Assembly (NCBI GenBank): GCA_945906715.1 | Contig: CAMDRK010000111.1 | Span: 1-7,945, forward strand | DNA length: 7,945 bases | Origin: Nitrospira lenta | GTDB lineage: Bacteria; Nitrospirota; Nitrospiria; Nitrospirales; Nitrospiraceae | Reading direction: 5' to 3' | Part shown: positions 1 through 6,405 of the stretch, in pieces | Layout: each line of letters opens with the position of its first letter | Numbering within the stretch: the first letter of the stretch is position 1 | The notes under the pieces: generated by a model | Told to the model about the DNA's origin: nothing | The model's database searches: none | Seen by the model: the letters and a program-made list of their open reading frames with translations, nothing else | Position numbers and translations under genes: made by a program

Positions 1-782
1 AGCGGGTAGTAGCCGAGCGAGTGGATGGCGAGTCCCACGAGCATGGTGACGAGGAAGATCCAGAGGACGACGAAGACGCCGATGCCCGCCTTGCCGACGA
101 CCTGGGCGACGACGCCGAAGACGGCGAGCGGCACTGCAAGGATGATCCATCCGAGCATCTGCACGAGCCAGTAATAGCCGTGCTCAATGAATCGCACGAG
201 GGTATGAATGACTCCACGACTTTGGTCTGGCTTGCCATGCAGGCGGCGAAGCGTGGCGCCGATACAGAGGGCGAGGAAGACAACTCCGATGATGTTGCCG
301 GTCGAAAACGGCGCCATGATGGTGCGGGGAATGTAGGACGCGAGGTATTCGATCGGACTCTGCGTCCCGGTCTGTACGGTTGCGGTGGCGCCTGCCGATG
401 GCTTGGGGTTTGGCACGACGTTCAGCAATTCGTCGACGTGGCCGTACCAGGCGAGACCCGGCTGCCAGGTATTCATGATCACGAGGCCAATTGTCATGGC
501 TACGGAGACGTTGACGAAACAGATGAGGAGCAGCTTGGTCCCCTGACGTAGCGGGAGGCTGGTGCGGATGAGTGCATCGAGGATTGCAAAGAAGATGAGC
601 GGGATGGCGAGGGTCTTCAGCAGCGTGACGAGCAGCAGACCGAGCCAGCCCAGATGCTCATTCTTTAGGCCGCCCAGATAGGGCTCTTGACCAAAGACCA
701 CTCCCAGCAACGCGCCACAGGCCACAGCGATGAGCACTTGTGTGTAGAGCGGCAGAGGGATCAAGCGTGGTGTGTCTTGCAT
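1..782 (-). CDS. Dicarboxylate/amino acid:cation symporter (DAACS family), C-terminus cut by window edge
   Basis: Inner-membrane secondary transporter of the DctA/GltP (sodium:dicarboxylate symporter) family, expected to import C4-dicarboxylates or acidic amino acids with Na+ or H+. I translated 260 codons without a stop; they start MQDTPRLIPL and run off the left edge. Hydrophobic segments lie near residues 13-31, 47-71, 83-104, 160-178, 207-228 and 234-256. The stretch around 52-74 (LLKTLAIPLIFFAILDALIR) matches the conserved second/third helix region of the family. A long, probably periplasmic, loop spans about 108-155. The re-entrant hairpins and the substrate- and cation-binding motifs of the C-terminal half lie outside the window, so substrate cannot be judged. 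The ATG is the first possible start: a stop codon lies in frame 36 bases upstream (819-821) with no ATG/GTG/TTG between. No Shine-Dalgarno is visible. It lies downstream of the VanZ-like gene on the same strand with a 95-base gap, so co-transcription is possible but unproven. Confidence 0.88.
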   Translation of the reverse strand, partial: MQDTPRLIPLPLYTQVLIAVACGALLGVVFGQEPYLGGLKNEHLGWLGLLLVTLLKTLAIPLIFFAILDALIRTSLPLRQGTKLLLICFVNVSVAMTIGLVIMNTWQPGLAWYGHVDELLNVVPNPKPSAGATATVQTGTQSPIEYLASYIPRTIMAPFSTGNIIGVVFLALCIGATLRRLHGKPDQSRGVIHTLVRFIEHGYYWLVQMLGWIILAVPLAVFGVVAQVVGKAGIGVFVVLWIFLVTMLVGLAIHSLGYYP

Positions 783-877
783 AATGGTCGGTTGTGGCCC
801 GCGGATGGTGTATCTGGTCTATTTGGTTGGGTTCATTTATCTGGCAGGGATAGCCTTCACGCCCGTCTCGCGGTTTT

Positions 878-1279
878 TCATCCCGGCCTGATGGACCGCC
901 AACTCAACGCTCCAATGACTGCGCCAGTCGTATCGGCCAGCCAATCCTGCCAGCTCGATTCGCGGAATGGCACGAAGAATTGATGTCCTTCATCCGTCAT
1001 CCCATAGAGCGACGCCGTGACGATAGCAAAGAGGAGCGCCTGCGACGCGACTTGCCCGCGCACACCCCAACGGAAGGCCCGGTAGCAGAGTCCTCCAAGC
1101 ACGGCATACTCCACTGCATGCAAGACTTTGTCGCTGACTTCTTCGAACAAGAGCGGTGGCAGTTGCTCTTCCGGGTGCGACTGGGACGACAAGTAAAAAA
1201 TCGTTCCGGCATACAGCGCTACCGGTAGCCAGTACCAGAACACTTGAACCATCACACCTTGCCGGGCGACGTCACGCAT
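878..1279 (-). CDS. VanZ-like family membrane protein
   Basis: Small integral membrane protein (133 aa) of the VanZ-like family. The family is named after the teicoplanin-resistance accessory protein, but most members have no known function, so no resistance role should be inferred. Visible features: hydrophobic segments near residues 12-31, 54-68, 78-94 and 113-126; a conserved DKxxHxxEY-type block (D50, K51, H54, E57); the signature TDEGHQFFVPFRESSWQDWLAD (95-116, shown to the trained eye by T95, D96, E97, H99, Q100, R106, D112, D116). These are the typical VanZ conserved positions. Start: a TTG at 1282 is in frame, but the purine-rich AGAGGAAA at 1290-1283 sits 2 bases from TTG and about 5 bases from the ATG at 1279, so the ATG is preferred. 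It diverges from the GH57 gene and precedes the symporter on the same strand. Confidence 0.87.
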   Translation of the reverse strand: MRDVARQGVMVQVFWYWLPVALYAGTIFYLSSQSHPEEQLPPLLFEEVSDKVLHAVEYAVLGGLCYRAFRWGVRGQVASQALLFAIVTASLYGMTDEGHQFFVPFRESSWQDWLADTTGAVIGALSWRSIRPG

Positions 1280-1282
1280 CAA

Positions 1283-1290
1283 TTTCCTCT
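1283..1290 (-). promoter_or_regulatory. Ribosome binding site of the VanZ-like gene
   Basis: Read on the minus strand this is AGAGGAAA. Its AGGA core ends 5 bases before the ATG at 1279 but only 2 bases before the alternative TTG at 1282, so it decides the start in favour of the ATG. Confidence 0.6.
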
Positions 1291-1324
1291 CGCTCCATTT
1301 CCCACCCTATGCCATACTTATATC

Positions 1325-1560
1325 TGACAGATTGCTGAAAGACTACAAAGCCATGCGAATACTTCGATGATCCCTATTTGTGATGTAACCGACAAAACGA
1401 TACTCCCGCAGGAGGCTCAAAAAGGCTGTCCAGCGATCCGTGAGACGTGAATTGTTAAACGTGAAACGTTTCTGAAAATGCGTATTTGTCCGTCCTACGT
1501 TGCACCTTTTACGTCTTACTTTTCACAGTGCTTGAGAGTGACTTTTTCAGCATCCTGTTA
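1325..1560. repeat. Intergenic repeat element with imperfect terminal inverted repeats (MITE/REP-like candidate)
   Basis: This segment occupies most of the 302-base gene-free gap between the divergent VanZ-like and GH57 genes. Its left end (1325-1340, TGACAGATTGCTGAAA) matches the reverse complement of its right end (1545-1560) at 13 of 16 positions. Inside it is a longer nested hairpin (listed separately). No open reading frame of interest and no transposase lies inside, so if mobile it would be non-autonomous. No convincing target-site duplication is visible at the ends, so the outer boundaries are tentative. I see nothing else in the gap apart from the two flanking gene leaders. Confidence 0.45.
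1409..1557. repeat. Long nested imperfect hairpin (two collinear inverted-repeat tiers)
   Basis: The outer arms 1409-1430 and 1536-1557 are reverse complements at 17 of 22 positions, with the core CAGGAGGCTCAAAAAG against CTTTTTCAGCATCCTG. The inner arms 1440-1469 and 1497-1526 are reverse complements at 22 of 30 positions. The two tiers are separated by exactly 9 bases on each side (1431-1439 and 1527-1535), so they form one collinear 149-base foldback with a 9x9 internal loop and a 27-base apical loop (1470-1496). The inner arms are rich in ACGT, GTGA and CAC words (for example ACGTGAAACGT). No U-tract directly follows a compact stem, so this is not an ordinary intrinsic terminator. Symmetry on this scale points to a repeat element. 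Confidence 0.6.
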
Positions 1561-1569
1561 CGTCATCAA

Positions 1570-1575
1570 TAGCAT
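1570..1575 (+). promoter_or_regulatory. Possible -10 element for a leaderless GH57 transcript
   Basis: TAGCAT (4 of 6 matches to TATAAT) occupies positions -12 to -7 relative to the GH57 ATG, which would put the transcription start on the ATG itself. The start codon has no Shine-Dalgarno, which fits. The -35 region would fall in the right end of the repeat element (around 1546-1552) and is a poor match, so this is weak. Confidence 0.25.
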
Positions 1576-1581
1576 TCGACT

Positions 1582-3783
1582 ATGAAGACCGCCCGCATCT
1601 GTTTTCTCTGGCACATGCATCAGCCCTATTACACGGACCCGGTCTCGGGGTCTGCCAGTATGCCCTGGGTGCGCCTCCATGCCACCAAAGCCTACTACGA
1701 TATGGCTTATGGGCTGGAGAAGTTTCCTGAGGTCAAAGCCACCTTCAACTTTACCCCTTCGCTCCTGCGACAGCTGCAAGAAATCGGATCAGGGACGGTG
1801 CGCGACCTCTTTCTGGAATATGCGCAGCGTCCGGCGGCGGACCTCCATCCGGAAGAGAAAGCCTTTCTCGTCCGGCATTTTTTCTCCGCCAATTGGGCCA
1901 CGATGGTGCGCCCCTACCCTCGCTATCATGAATTGCTCGTGAAACGCGGGGCCGACACCTATGGCCGCGACTTGGAGCGCGTGGCGCGGCAATTTTCCAC
2001 ACAGGATCTGCTGGACTTGCAAACGTGGCACAATCTCGCCTGGTTCGGCTACGGCACGGTCAGCCGCTATCCGCGCTTGGCAGCGCTGCGCGCGAAGAAC
2101 AAAGGCTTCACGGAAGAGGAAAAGCAGGAAGTCTTGGCCCTCCAACTCGTGGCCGTGCGTGAAATTGTCCCGCTCTATCGACGACTGATGGAGCGGGAAC
2201 AGATTGAGCTCACGACGACCCCCTTCTTCCATCCGATCCTCCCCCTCGTCATCGATACAGACTTCACTCGGCGTGCCAGACCGGATCTCCCCCTCCCCTC
2301 ACGATTCCATGCGCCAGAAGATGCGGAGGCGCAGCTGCAACGGGCCGTCGAGTTTCATGCCGCCACATTCGGCCGAGCCCCCGTGGGCCTCTGGCCGTCG
2401 GAAGGCTCCGTCTGCCCGGAATTGATTCCAATGTTGCCAAAGGTCGGACTGCGCTGGCTGGCAACCGACGAAGGCATCCTCGCTCGCTCATTCGATGCGG
2501 CCCAGCAGCCGTGGCAACGTCACCGAGACCTCTACCAGCCCTACCGGGTTGGGCCGGAGGGCCAAGACGTCACGATACTGTTTCGCGATCGGGAGATCTC
2601 CGATGCCTTCGGGTTCGTCTATCATAAGACGACTCCTGAAATGGCCGCCGAGGATGTCCTGCGCCGGCTGCGCCACATCATTCACGAAGCGCCGCAGGAA
2701 CAGGTCACCGTTGCGATTGTGCTCGACGGGGAAAACCCATGGGAACACTACCACGAGGGAGGCGAACAGTTTCTTTCGCTCCTCTACAAGGCCTGCTCGA
2801 CCGGCGCGCTCAGTCACGACGGAGTTCGCGCCACCACCGCGACAATTTCCCAAGCGCTCGAAACCGCGCCGGCCACTCGGAGGATCAGCCACCTCCATTC
2901 TGGCTCCTGGATCAACCAAGACTACAAGATCTGGATCGGCCACCAGGAAGATAATCAGGGATGGGATTTGGTGAGTCACACGCGATCCCGTCTCGCCGAG
3001 GTTTCTCCCACGCTTCCCCCGGATCGCGCGCAAGCCGCTTGGGACGAACTCTATGCCGCCGAAGGCAGCGATTGGTTCTGGTGGTATGGGGACGATTTCG
3101 ATTGCGGCTACAACGACGAGTTCGATCGGCTCTTCCGTACCCACCTTCGGAACGTCTGGACGATCGCGGGGCTGACCCCACCGGACCAGTTCAATCAGCC
3201 GATCTGTCGCCCACGCGGCCTGCCGGAGGCAGACATCGTCACAGCACCGCTCGCCTTGCTGAACCCCTCCCTGGATGGGCTCGCGACCGACTTTTTCGAG
3301 TGGCGCGGAGCCGGCAGGATCGAGACTCAGCCGCCGCTCGGCGCGATGTGGAAAGCCGAAGGGATACTGACCGATATCCAGTTTGGCTGGAGTCTTGACC
3401 GGTTATATCTCCGCCTCGATCCGGACGAACAGTCACAGCCACGCCAGGCTGAGCTGACGGTCGAGCTGCAGCTGCAAACGCCCGAACATCTCTACCGCCT
3501 GTCGTGTTCACTCGCGCCGGCTGAACAGCATCAGTTTCTGCTCTCGCAGAAACTCTCAAACGGATCCTGGCAGGAGATCGGCCCCTATCAATCGATCTGT
3601 CATCGAAAGATTATCGAGCTGGCTGTGCCGTTCAAGAACTTACAGCTCACCGCTGGACAGGAAGTCCAAATGGCCATCTTGGTGCTGGAGCATCGCTTGG
3701 AAGTCGCACGCTACCCGCACCACAAGCCTGCGACCTTCCTTGTGCCAGGACCGGAATTTGAGGCAACCCTGTGGCGAGTGTAG
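1582..3783 (+). CDS. Glycoside hydrolase family 57 protein (alpha-amylase / 4-alpha-glucanotransferase-like)
   Basis: Cytoplasmic retaining alpha-glucan-active enzyme (733 aa, no signal peptide). GH57 members include alpha-amylases, amylopullulanases, branching enzymes and 4-alpha-glucanotransferases; the exact activity cannot be set from sequence alone. The N-terminal catalytic barrel opens with the hallmark HMHQPYY (H11, H13, Q14, P15), followed by ATFNFTPSLL (53-62). GLWPSEGSV (269-277) carries the likely nucleophile E274. LDGENPWEHY (381-390) carries the likely acid/base D382. Downstream come SWINQDYKIWIGHQEDNQGW (442-461) and the aromatic WFWWYGDD (498-505), both typical of the family. 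The last ~140 residues look like a beta-rich accessory domain, perhaps glucan-binding. The start is fixed by an in-frame TAG at 1570-1572, only 9 bases upstream, with no other start codon between. No Shine-Dalgarno is present. GalT follows after 123 bases, suggesting a glucan or sugar-nucleotide gene group. Confidence 0.9.
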   Translation: MKTARICFLWHMHQPYYTDPVSGSASMPWVRLHATKAYYDMAYGLEKFPEVKATFNFTPSLLRQLQEIGSGTVRDLFLEYAQRPAADLHPEEKAFLVRHFFSANWATMVRPYPRYHELLVKRGADTYGRDLERVARQFSTQDLLDLQTWHNLAWFGYGTVSRYPRLAALRAKNKGFTEEEKQEVLALQLVAVREIVPLYRRLMEREQIELTTTPFFHPILPLVIDTDFTRRARPDLPLPSRFHAPEDAEAQLQRAVEFHAATFGRAPVGLWPSEGSVCPELIPMLPKVGLRWLATDEGILARSFDAAQQPWQRHRDLYQPYRVGPEGQDVTILFRDREISDAFGFVYHKTTPEMAAEDVLRRLRHIIHEAPQEQVTVAIVLDGENPWEHYHEGGEQFLSLLYKACSTGALSHDGVRATTATISQALETAPATRRISHLHSGSWINQDYKIWIGHQEDNQGWDLVSHTRSRLAEVSPTLPPDRAQAAWDELYAAEGSDWFWWYGDDFDCGYNDEFDRLFRTHLRNVWTIAGLTPPDQFNQPICRPRGLPEADIVTAPLALLNPSLDGLATDFFEWRGAGRIETQPPLGAMWKAEGILTDIQFGWSLDRLYLRLDPDEQSQPRQAELTVELQLQTPEHLYRLSCSLAPAEQHQFLLSQKLSNGSWQEIGPYQSICHRKIIELAVPFKNLQLTAGQEVQMAILVLEHRLEVARYPHHKPATFLVPGPEFEATLWRV

Positions 3784-3789
3784 TGAACA

Positions 3790-3890
3790 GTGAGGAGTCA
3801 GGGGTAAGGAGTGAGGGGATAGAAAAGACGTTCCTTGTCCATATGACGACGAGGATCAGATCTCCTCACCCCTAACCCTTCACCCCTTAC
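3790..3890. repeat. Inverted repeat of GTGAGGGGTAAGG-type words between GH57 and galT
   Basis: The left arm 3790-3816 is purine-rich and the right arm 3864-3890 pyrimidine-rich; they are reverse complements at 21 of 27 positions, around a 47-base loop (3817-3863). Each arm is itself made of degenerate 7-8 base words (GTGAGGRGT, GTAAGG). The right arm ends 6 bases before the galT ribosome binding site. There is no terminal U-tract, so it is not a classic terminator, although a hairpin here could affect 3' end processing of the GH57 message or readthrough into galT. The right arm shares the exact 11-mer TCACCCCTTAC with the tract at the 3' end of ttuB (6612-6622). Confidence 0.7.
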
Positions 3891-3896
3891 CAGTTT

Positions 3897-3901
3897 GGAG
3901 G
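3897..3901 (+). promoter_or_regulatory. Ribosome binding site of galT
   Basis: GGAGG sits 5 bases before the ATG at 3907. It overlaps the upstream in-frame TTG at 3895-3897, which rules that TTG out as the practical start. Confidence 0.85.
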
Positions 3902-3906
3902 ATAAG

Positions 3907-4911
3907 ATGCCTGATCTAAGACGTGATCCGATTGTCGGCCGGTGGGTGATTATTTCGACGGAGCGGAATGCCCGGCCTCATGATTTCATTCCCGTGCAAA
4001 CCGCCCGACCTTTGGCCGCAACCCTCTGCCCCTTTTGCCCAGGACAGGAACGGCTGACACCGAAAGAGATCCTGGCCTACCGGCCGCAACCTGGCGCACC
4101 CAACAACCCGAACTGGACCGTGCGTGTCGTGCCGAATAAATTCCCCGCACTCCAGGTTGAAGGCAATCTCGATCGCCAAGGCCTCGGTCTCTACGATCGC
4201 ATGAATGGGATCGGCGCCCATGAAGTCATCATCGAGACCCCGAGCCACACGGATAGCCTGGCCGACATGCCGACAAAACGGATCGAAGACGTGCTGTGGG
4301 CCTATCGCGATCGTATGATCGATCTGAAGAAAGACGTGCGGTTCCGCTACATCCTGATTTTCAAGAACCATGGAGCATCAGCCGGCGCGACGTTGGAGCA
4401 CAGCCACTCACAACTCATCGCCCTACCGATCATTCCCACCAGCGTCATGGAGGAGATCGATGGCTGTCGGGCTCATTATGTTCAGAAAGAGCGCTGCATC
4501 TACTGCGACATTATCCGGCAAGATCTCGCTGACGGCGATCGCATCGTGGCAGAGAATCCCGAGTTCCTCTGTGTCACCCCCTTTGCCCCGCGCTTTCCCT
4601 TTGAAATGTGGATTCTCCCTAAACGCCATGCCGGCTACTTCGAAGAGAGCCAGAAGACACAATTCGAGTTCCTCGCGCCGATTCTCTCGGAGGCGCTCCG
4701 ACGGATGGACAAAGTGCTTGCGCGGCCCGCATACAACTTTATCCTCCATAGTTCTCCACTCCATGAAAAGACCGGGGATTTCTACCACTGGCACATCGAG
4801 ATCATTCCGAAGCTGACCCACGTAGCGGGATTCGAATGGGGCACAGGGTTCTATATCAATCCCGTGGCGCCGGAAGAGTCGGCGAAGTTTCTGAGGGAGG
4901 CATCGCTATAA
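3907..4911 (+). CDS. galT: GalT-like UDP-glucose--hexose-1-phosphate uridylyltransferase
   Basis: HIT-superfamily nucleotidyltransferase of 334 aa, close to the usual ~330-350. Canonical members exchange UMP between UDP-glucose and galactose-1-phosphate (Leloir pathway) through a uridylyl-histidine. Visible: N-terminal RDPIVGRWVIIST (6-18); zinc-site cysteines C41 and C44 (CPFC) with H114 and H165 as likely partners; RVVPNKFPAL (73-82); the active-site block EHSHSQ (164-169) with H167 as the presumed nucleophile; a second CxxC (C197, C200); YHWHIEIIP (293-301) in the C-terminal repeat. The active site reads His-Ser-His where the E. coli enzyme has His-Pro-His. I believe HSH occurs in related prokaryotic GalT-like proteins, and some relatives prefer other sugar phosphates or NDPs, so the substrate is not certain. 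The start is set by GGAGG 5 bases upstream. The TAA stop abuts the GTG of the CCA-adding enzyme, so the two are probably co-translated. No galK, galE or galM is in view. Confidence 0.85.
   Translation: MPDLRRDPIVGRWVIISTERNARPHDFIPVQTARPLAATLCPFCPGQERLTPKEILAYRPQPGAPNNPNWTVRVVPNKFPALQVEGNLDRQGLGLYDRMNGIGAHEVIIETPSHTDSLADMPTKRIEDVLWAYRDRMIDLKKDVRFRYILIFKNHGASAGATLEHSHSQLIALPIIPTSVMEEIDGCRAHYVQKERCIYCDIIRQDLADGDRIVAENPEFLCVTPFAPRFPFEMWILPKRHAGYFEESQKTQFEFLAPILSEALRRMDKVLARPAYNFILHSSPLHEKTGDFYHWHIEIIPKLTHVAGFEWGTGFYINPVAPEESAKFLREASL
4893..4900 (+). promoter_or_regulatory. Probable ribosome binding site of the CCA-adding enzyme, inside the galT 3' end
   Basis: GAGGGAGG lies within the last codons of galT and ends 11 bases before the GTG at 4912. 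The spacing is rather long, but this is the only purine-rich site near the start; ribosomes ending at the abutting galT stop could also reinitiate. Confidence 0.5.
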
Positions 4912-6294
4912 GTGCCTGTTCGCTTTCGTATCGAGGATCCGACACTCGCTGGCTCTCTGCGGCACATTGAACAGCTCGTTCGCCTTGCCGGCGGTCGGAC
5001 GTGGCTGGTCGGCGGTTGTATACGCGACCTCGTACTTGGCCGGCAACCGCACGATTTGGACATCGAAATTTCCGGGCTGCCGCCTGGCCAGCTCCACACG
5101 CTGCTCGCAGAACATTTCTCCGTGCAGTTCGTCGGCAAGACCTTTGGCGTCTTCAAGTTGAAGGGCCTGCCCATCGATATTTCCATTCCCTCCCGCCTAC
5201 TCACCGGCAACGAGTCCACCACAGGACAGCTAAGACAGTCAGACCCGGACATGGATATCGACGAGGCGCTGGCGCGGCGCGACTTCACCGTGAATGCGAT
5301 GGCCTGGGATCCGGACACATTGGAGTTCCGCGACCCCTTCAACGGCCGGGCCGATCTCGATGCGCATGTGCTGCGCCACACCTCGGAACGTTTCACTGAA
5401 GACCCGCTCCGCGTCCTGCGCGGCATGCAACTGGCCGCGCGATTTGGATTGACCGCCGCGCCAGAGACAGTGGCTCTCTGCAGCACCCTGACGCAAGACG
5501 GGCAACCGAGCGAACGGCTCTGGGAAGAATGGAAGACGCTCCTACTTCAGGGAGTCAAGCCATCATTGGGTCTCCAGTTCTTACGCGACTGCGGTTGGCT
5601 TCGTTTCTATCCGGAACTCGCGGCGCTGCAAGGCTGCGTGCAAGACCCAATCTGGCACCCGGAGGGTGATGTCTGGATCCACACGCTCCATTGTCTGGAC
5701 TGGTTCGCCTTGGAATGCACCGGCAACCAGCAGGACGACCTGATCACAGGCCTCGGCATCCTCTGTCATGATTTCGGCAAACCTGCCACCACCACGACTG
5801 ACTATGGACGCATCACGTCGCGCGGCCACGATCAGAAAGGAGAGGCCCCGACGAGACGCTTTCTCGAACGGCTGACAAACCAAGAAGATCTCATCAACGA
5901 GGTCATTCCCCTTGTGCTCTGCCACCTCCGTCCCCGCGCACTGTTTGACGCGAACGCCTCAGACAGCGCAGTTCGACGGCTAGCCAGGCAGGTCAAACGG
6001 ATCGACCGACTGGTGCGGGTCGCGCGGGCCGATCATGCGGGCCGTCCGCCCAAACCCTTCGACGGATTTCCTGCAGGCGCCTGGCTGCTGGAGCGGGCAC
6101 GTAAACTGGACGTTGAAGCCCAGGCCCCCACCCCGCTCGTCATGGGTCGCCATCTGCTGGAACTGGGCATGCTTCCAGGACCGCGCCTGGGAGAGATCCT
6201 GGACGATTGCTACGAAGCGCAGCTCGATGGCGAGTTCACGACCCTTGACGAGGGTTTGGTCTTCGCAAGGACCAAGCTCCCCTCTATGCGCTAA
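4912..6294 (+). CDS. cca: tRNA nucleotidyltransferase / CCA-adding enzyme with HD domain (class II)
   Basis: Adds CCA, or part of it, to the 3' end of tRNA; cytoplasmic, template-independent. Length is 460 aa. Order of parts: class II nucleotidyltransferase head with LVGGCIRDLVLG (32-43) and the metal-binding DLD (D48, D50), plus D89 in PIDIS; the RRDFTVNAMAW motif (122-132) for ribose and base recognition; neck motif EDPLRVLRGMQLAARF (163-178). Then an HD phosphohydrolase domain: HPEGDVWIHTLHCLDW (249-264), the HD pair H286-D287 in LCHDFGKP, and DH at 374-375. HD-containing members can have 2',3'-cyclic phosphodiesterase or phosphatase activity. Sequence does not separate full CCA-adding from CC- or A-adding enzymes, nor strictly from a poly(A) polymerase relative, but the HD architecture favours tRNA. 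The GTG start directly follows the galT stop; no later start keeps the N-terminal motif better. Followed by 111 bases before ttuB. Confidence 0.88.
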   Translation: MPVRFRIEDPTLAGSLRHIEQLVRLAGGRTWLVGGCIRDLVLGRQPHDLDIEISGLPPGQLHTLLAEHFSVQFVGKTFGVFKLKGLPIDISIPSRLLTGNESTTGQLRQSDPDMDIDEALARRDFTVNAMAWDPDTLEFRDPFNGRADLDAHVLRHTSERFTEDPLRVLRGMQLAARFGLTAAPETVALCSTLTQDGQPSERLWEEWKTLLLQGVKPSLGLQFLRDCGWLRFYPELAALQGCVQDPIWHPEGDVWIHTLHCLDWFALECTGNQQDDLITGLGILCHDFGKPATTTTDYGRITSRGHDQKGEAPTRRFLERLTNQEDLINEVIPLVLCHLRPRALFDANASDSAVRRLARQVKRIDRLVRVARADHAGRPPKPFDGFPAGAWLLERARKLDVEAQAPTPLVMGRHLLELGMLPGPRLGEILDDCYEAQLDGEFTTLDEGLVFARTKLPSMR

Positions 6295-6330
6295 CGAACG
6301 CGAATTCTTTTCTCTCATATTCTCTTTCTT

Positions 6331-6349
6331 CATTCCGCATTCCGCATTT
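6331..6349 (+). repeat. Short tandem heptamer CATTCCG
   Basis: CATTCCG occurs twice in tandem, followed by a degenerate third unit (CATTTC), in the gap between cca and ttuB and just before the ttuB promoter. It is too short and too direct to be a hairpin or a CRISPR. It resembles in style the other short-word intergenic repeats in this window. Confidence 0.45.
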
Positions 6350-6369
6350 CTACTTTCCGAGAACGCCCC

Positions 6370-6399
6370 TTGCTCCCCCATGTATCGGCGGCTTATGAT
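6370..6399 (+). promoter_or_regulatory. Predicted sigma70-type promoter giving a leaderless ttuB mRNA
   Basis: TTGCTC (6370-6375, 4 of 6 matches to TTGACA) is followed after 18 bases by TATGAT (6394-6399, 5 of 6 matches to TATAAT). Taking the last base of the -10 as -7 places +1 at 6406, the A of the ttuB ATG. No Shine-Dalgarno precedes that ATG (the six preceding bases are CCACCC), which agrees with a leaderless start. Confidence 0.55.
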
Positions 6400-6405
6400 C
6401 CACCC

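Noticed and set aside
21..551. A 176-codon plus-strand ORF rich in Asp and Glu
   Set aside because: It lies antisense to the symporter; the acidic composition is the mirror of hydrophobic membrane codons. The minus frame gives a continuous recognisable transporter.
878..1279. Glycopeptide (teicoplanin) resistance role for the VanZ-like protein
   Set aside because: VanZ-like proteins are widespread without resistance, and no other van genes are in the window.
2488..3144. A 218-codon minus-strand ORF inside the GH57 gene
   Set aside because: Antisense shadow of a high-GC gene; no recognisable motif, while the plus frame carries the GH57 catalytic residues.
3895..3906. TTG start for galT, adding MEDK
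   Set aside because: It overlaps the GGAGG ribosome binding site; the ATG at 3907 has ideal 5-base spacing.
3817..3906. Intrinsic terminator after GH57
   Set aside because: The inverted repeat has a long loop, many mismatches and no following U-tract.
4851..5486. A 211-codon minus-strand ORF across the galT-cca junction
   Set aside because: Ser/Arg-rich low-complexity translation typical of an antisense GC-rich frame; both plus-strand genes are well supported.
6331..6349. CATTCCG repeats as a CRISPR or iteron array
   Set aside because: Only two perfect units directly adjacent, no spacers and no replication or cas genes nearby.
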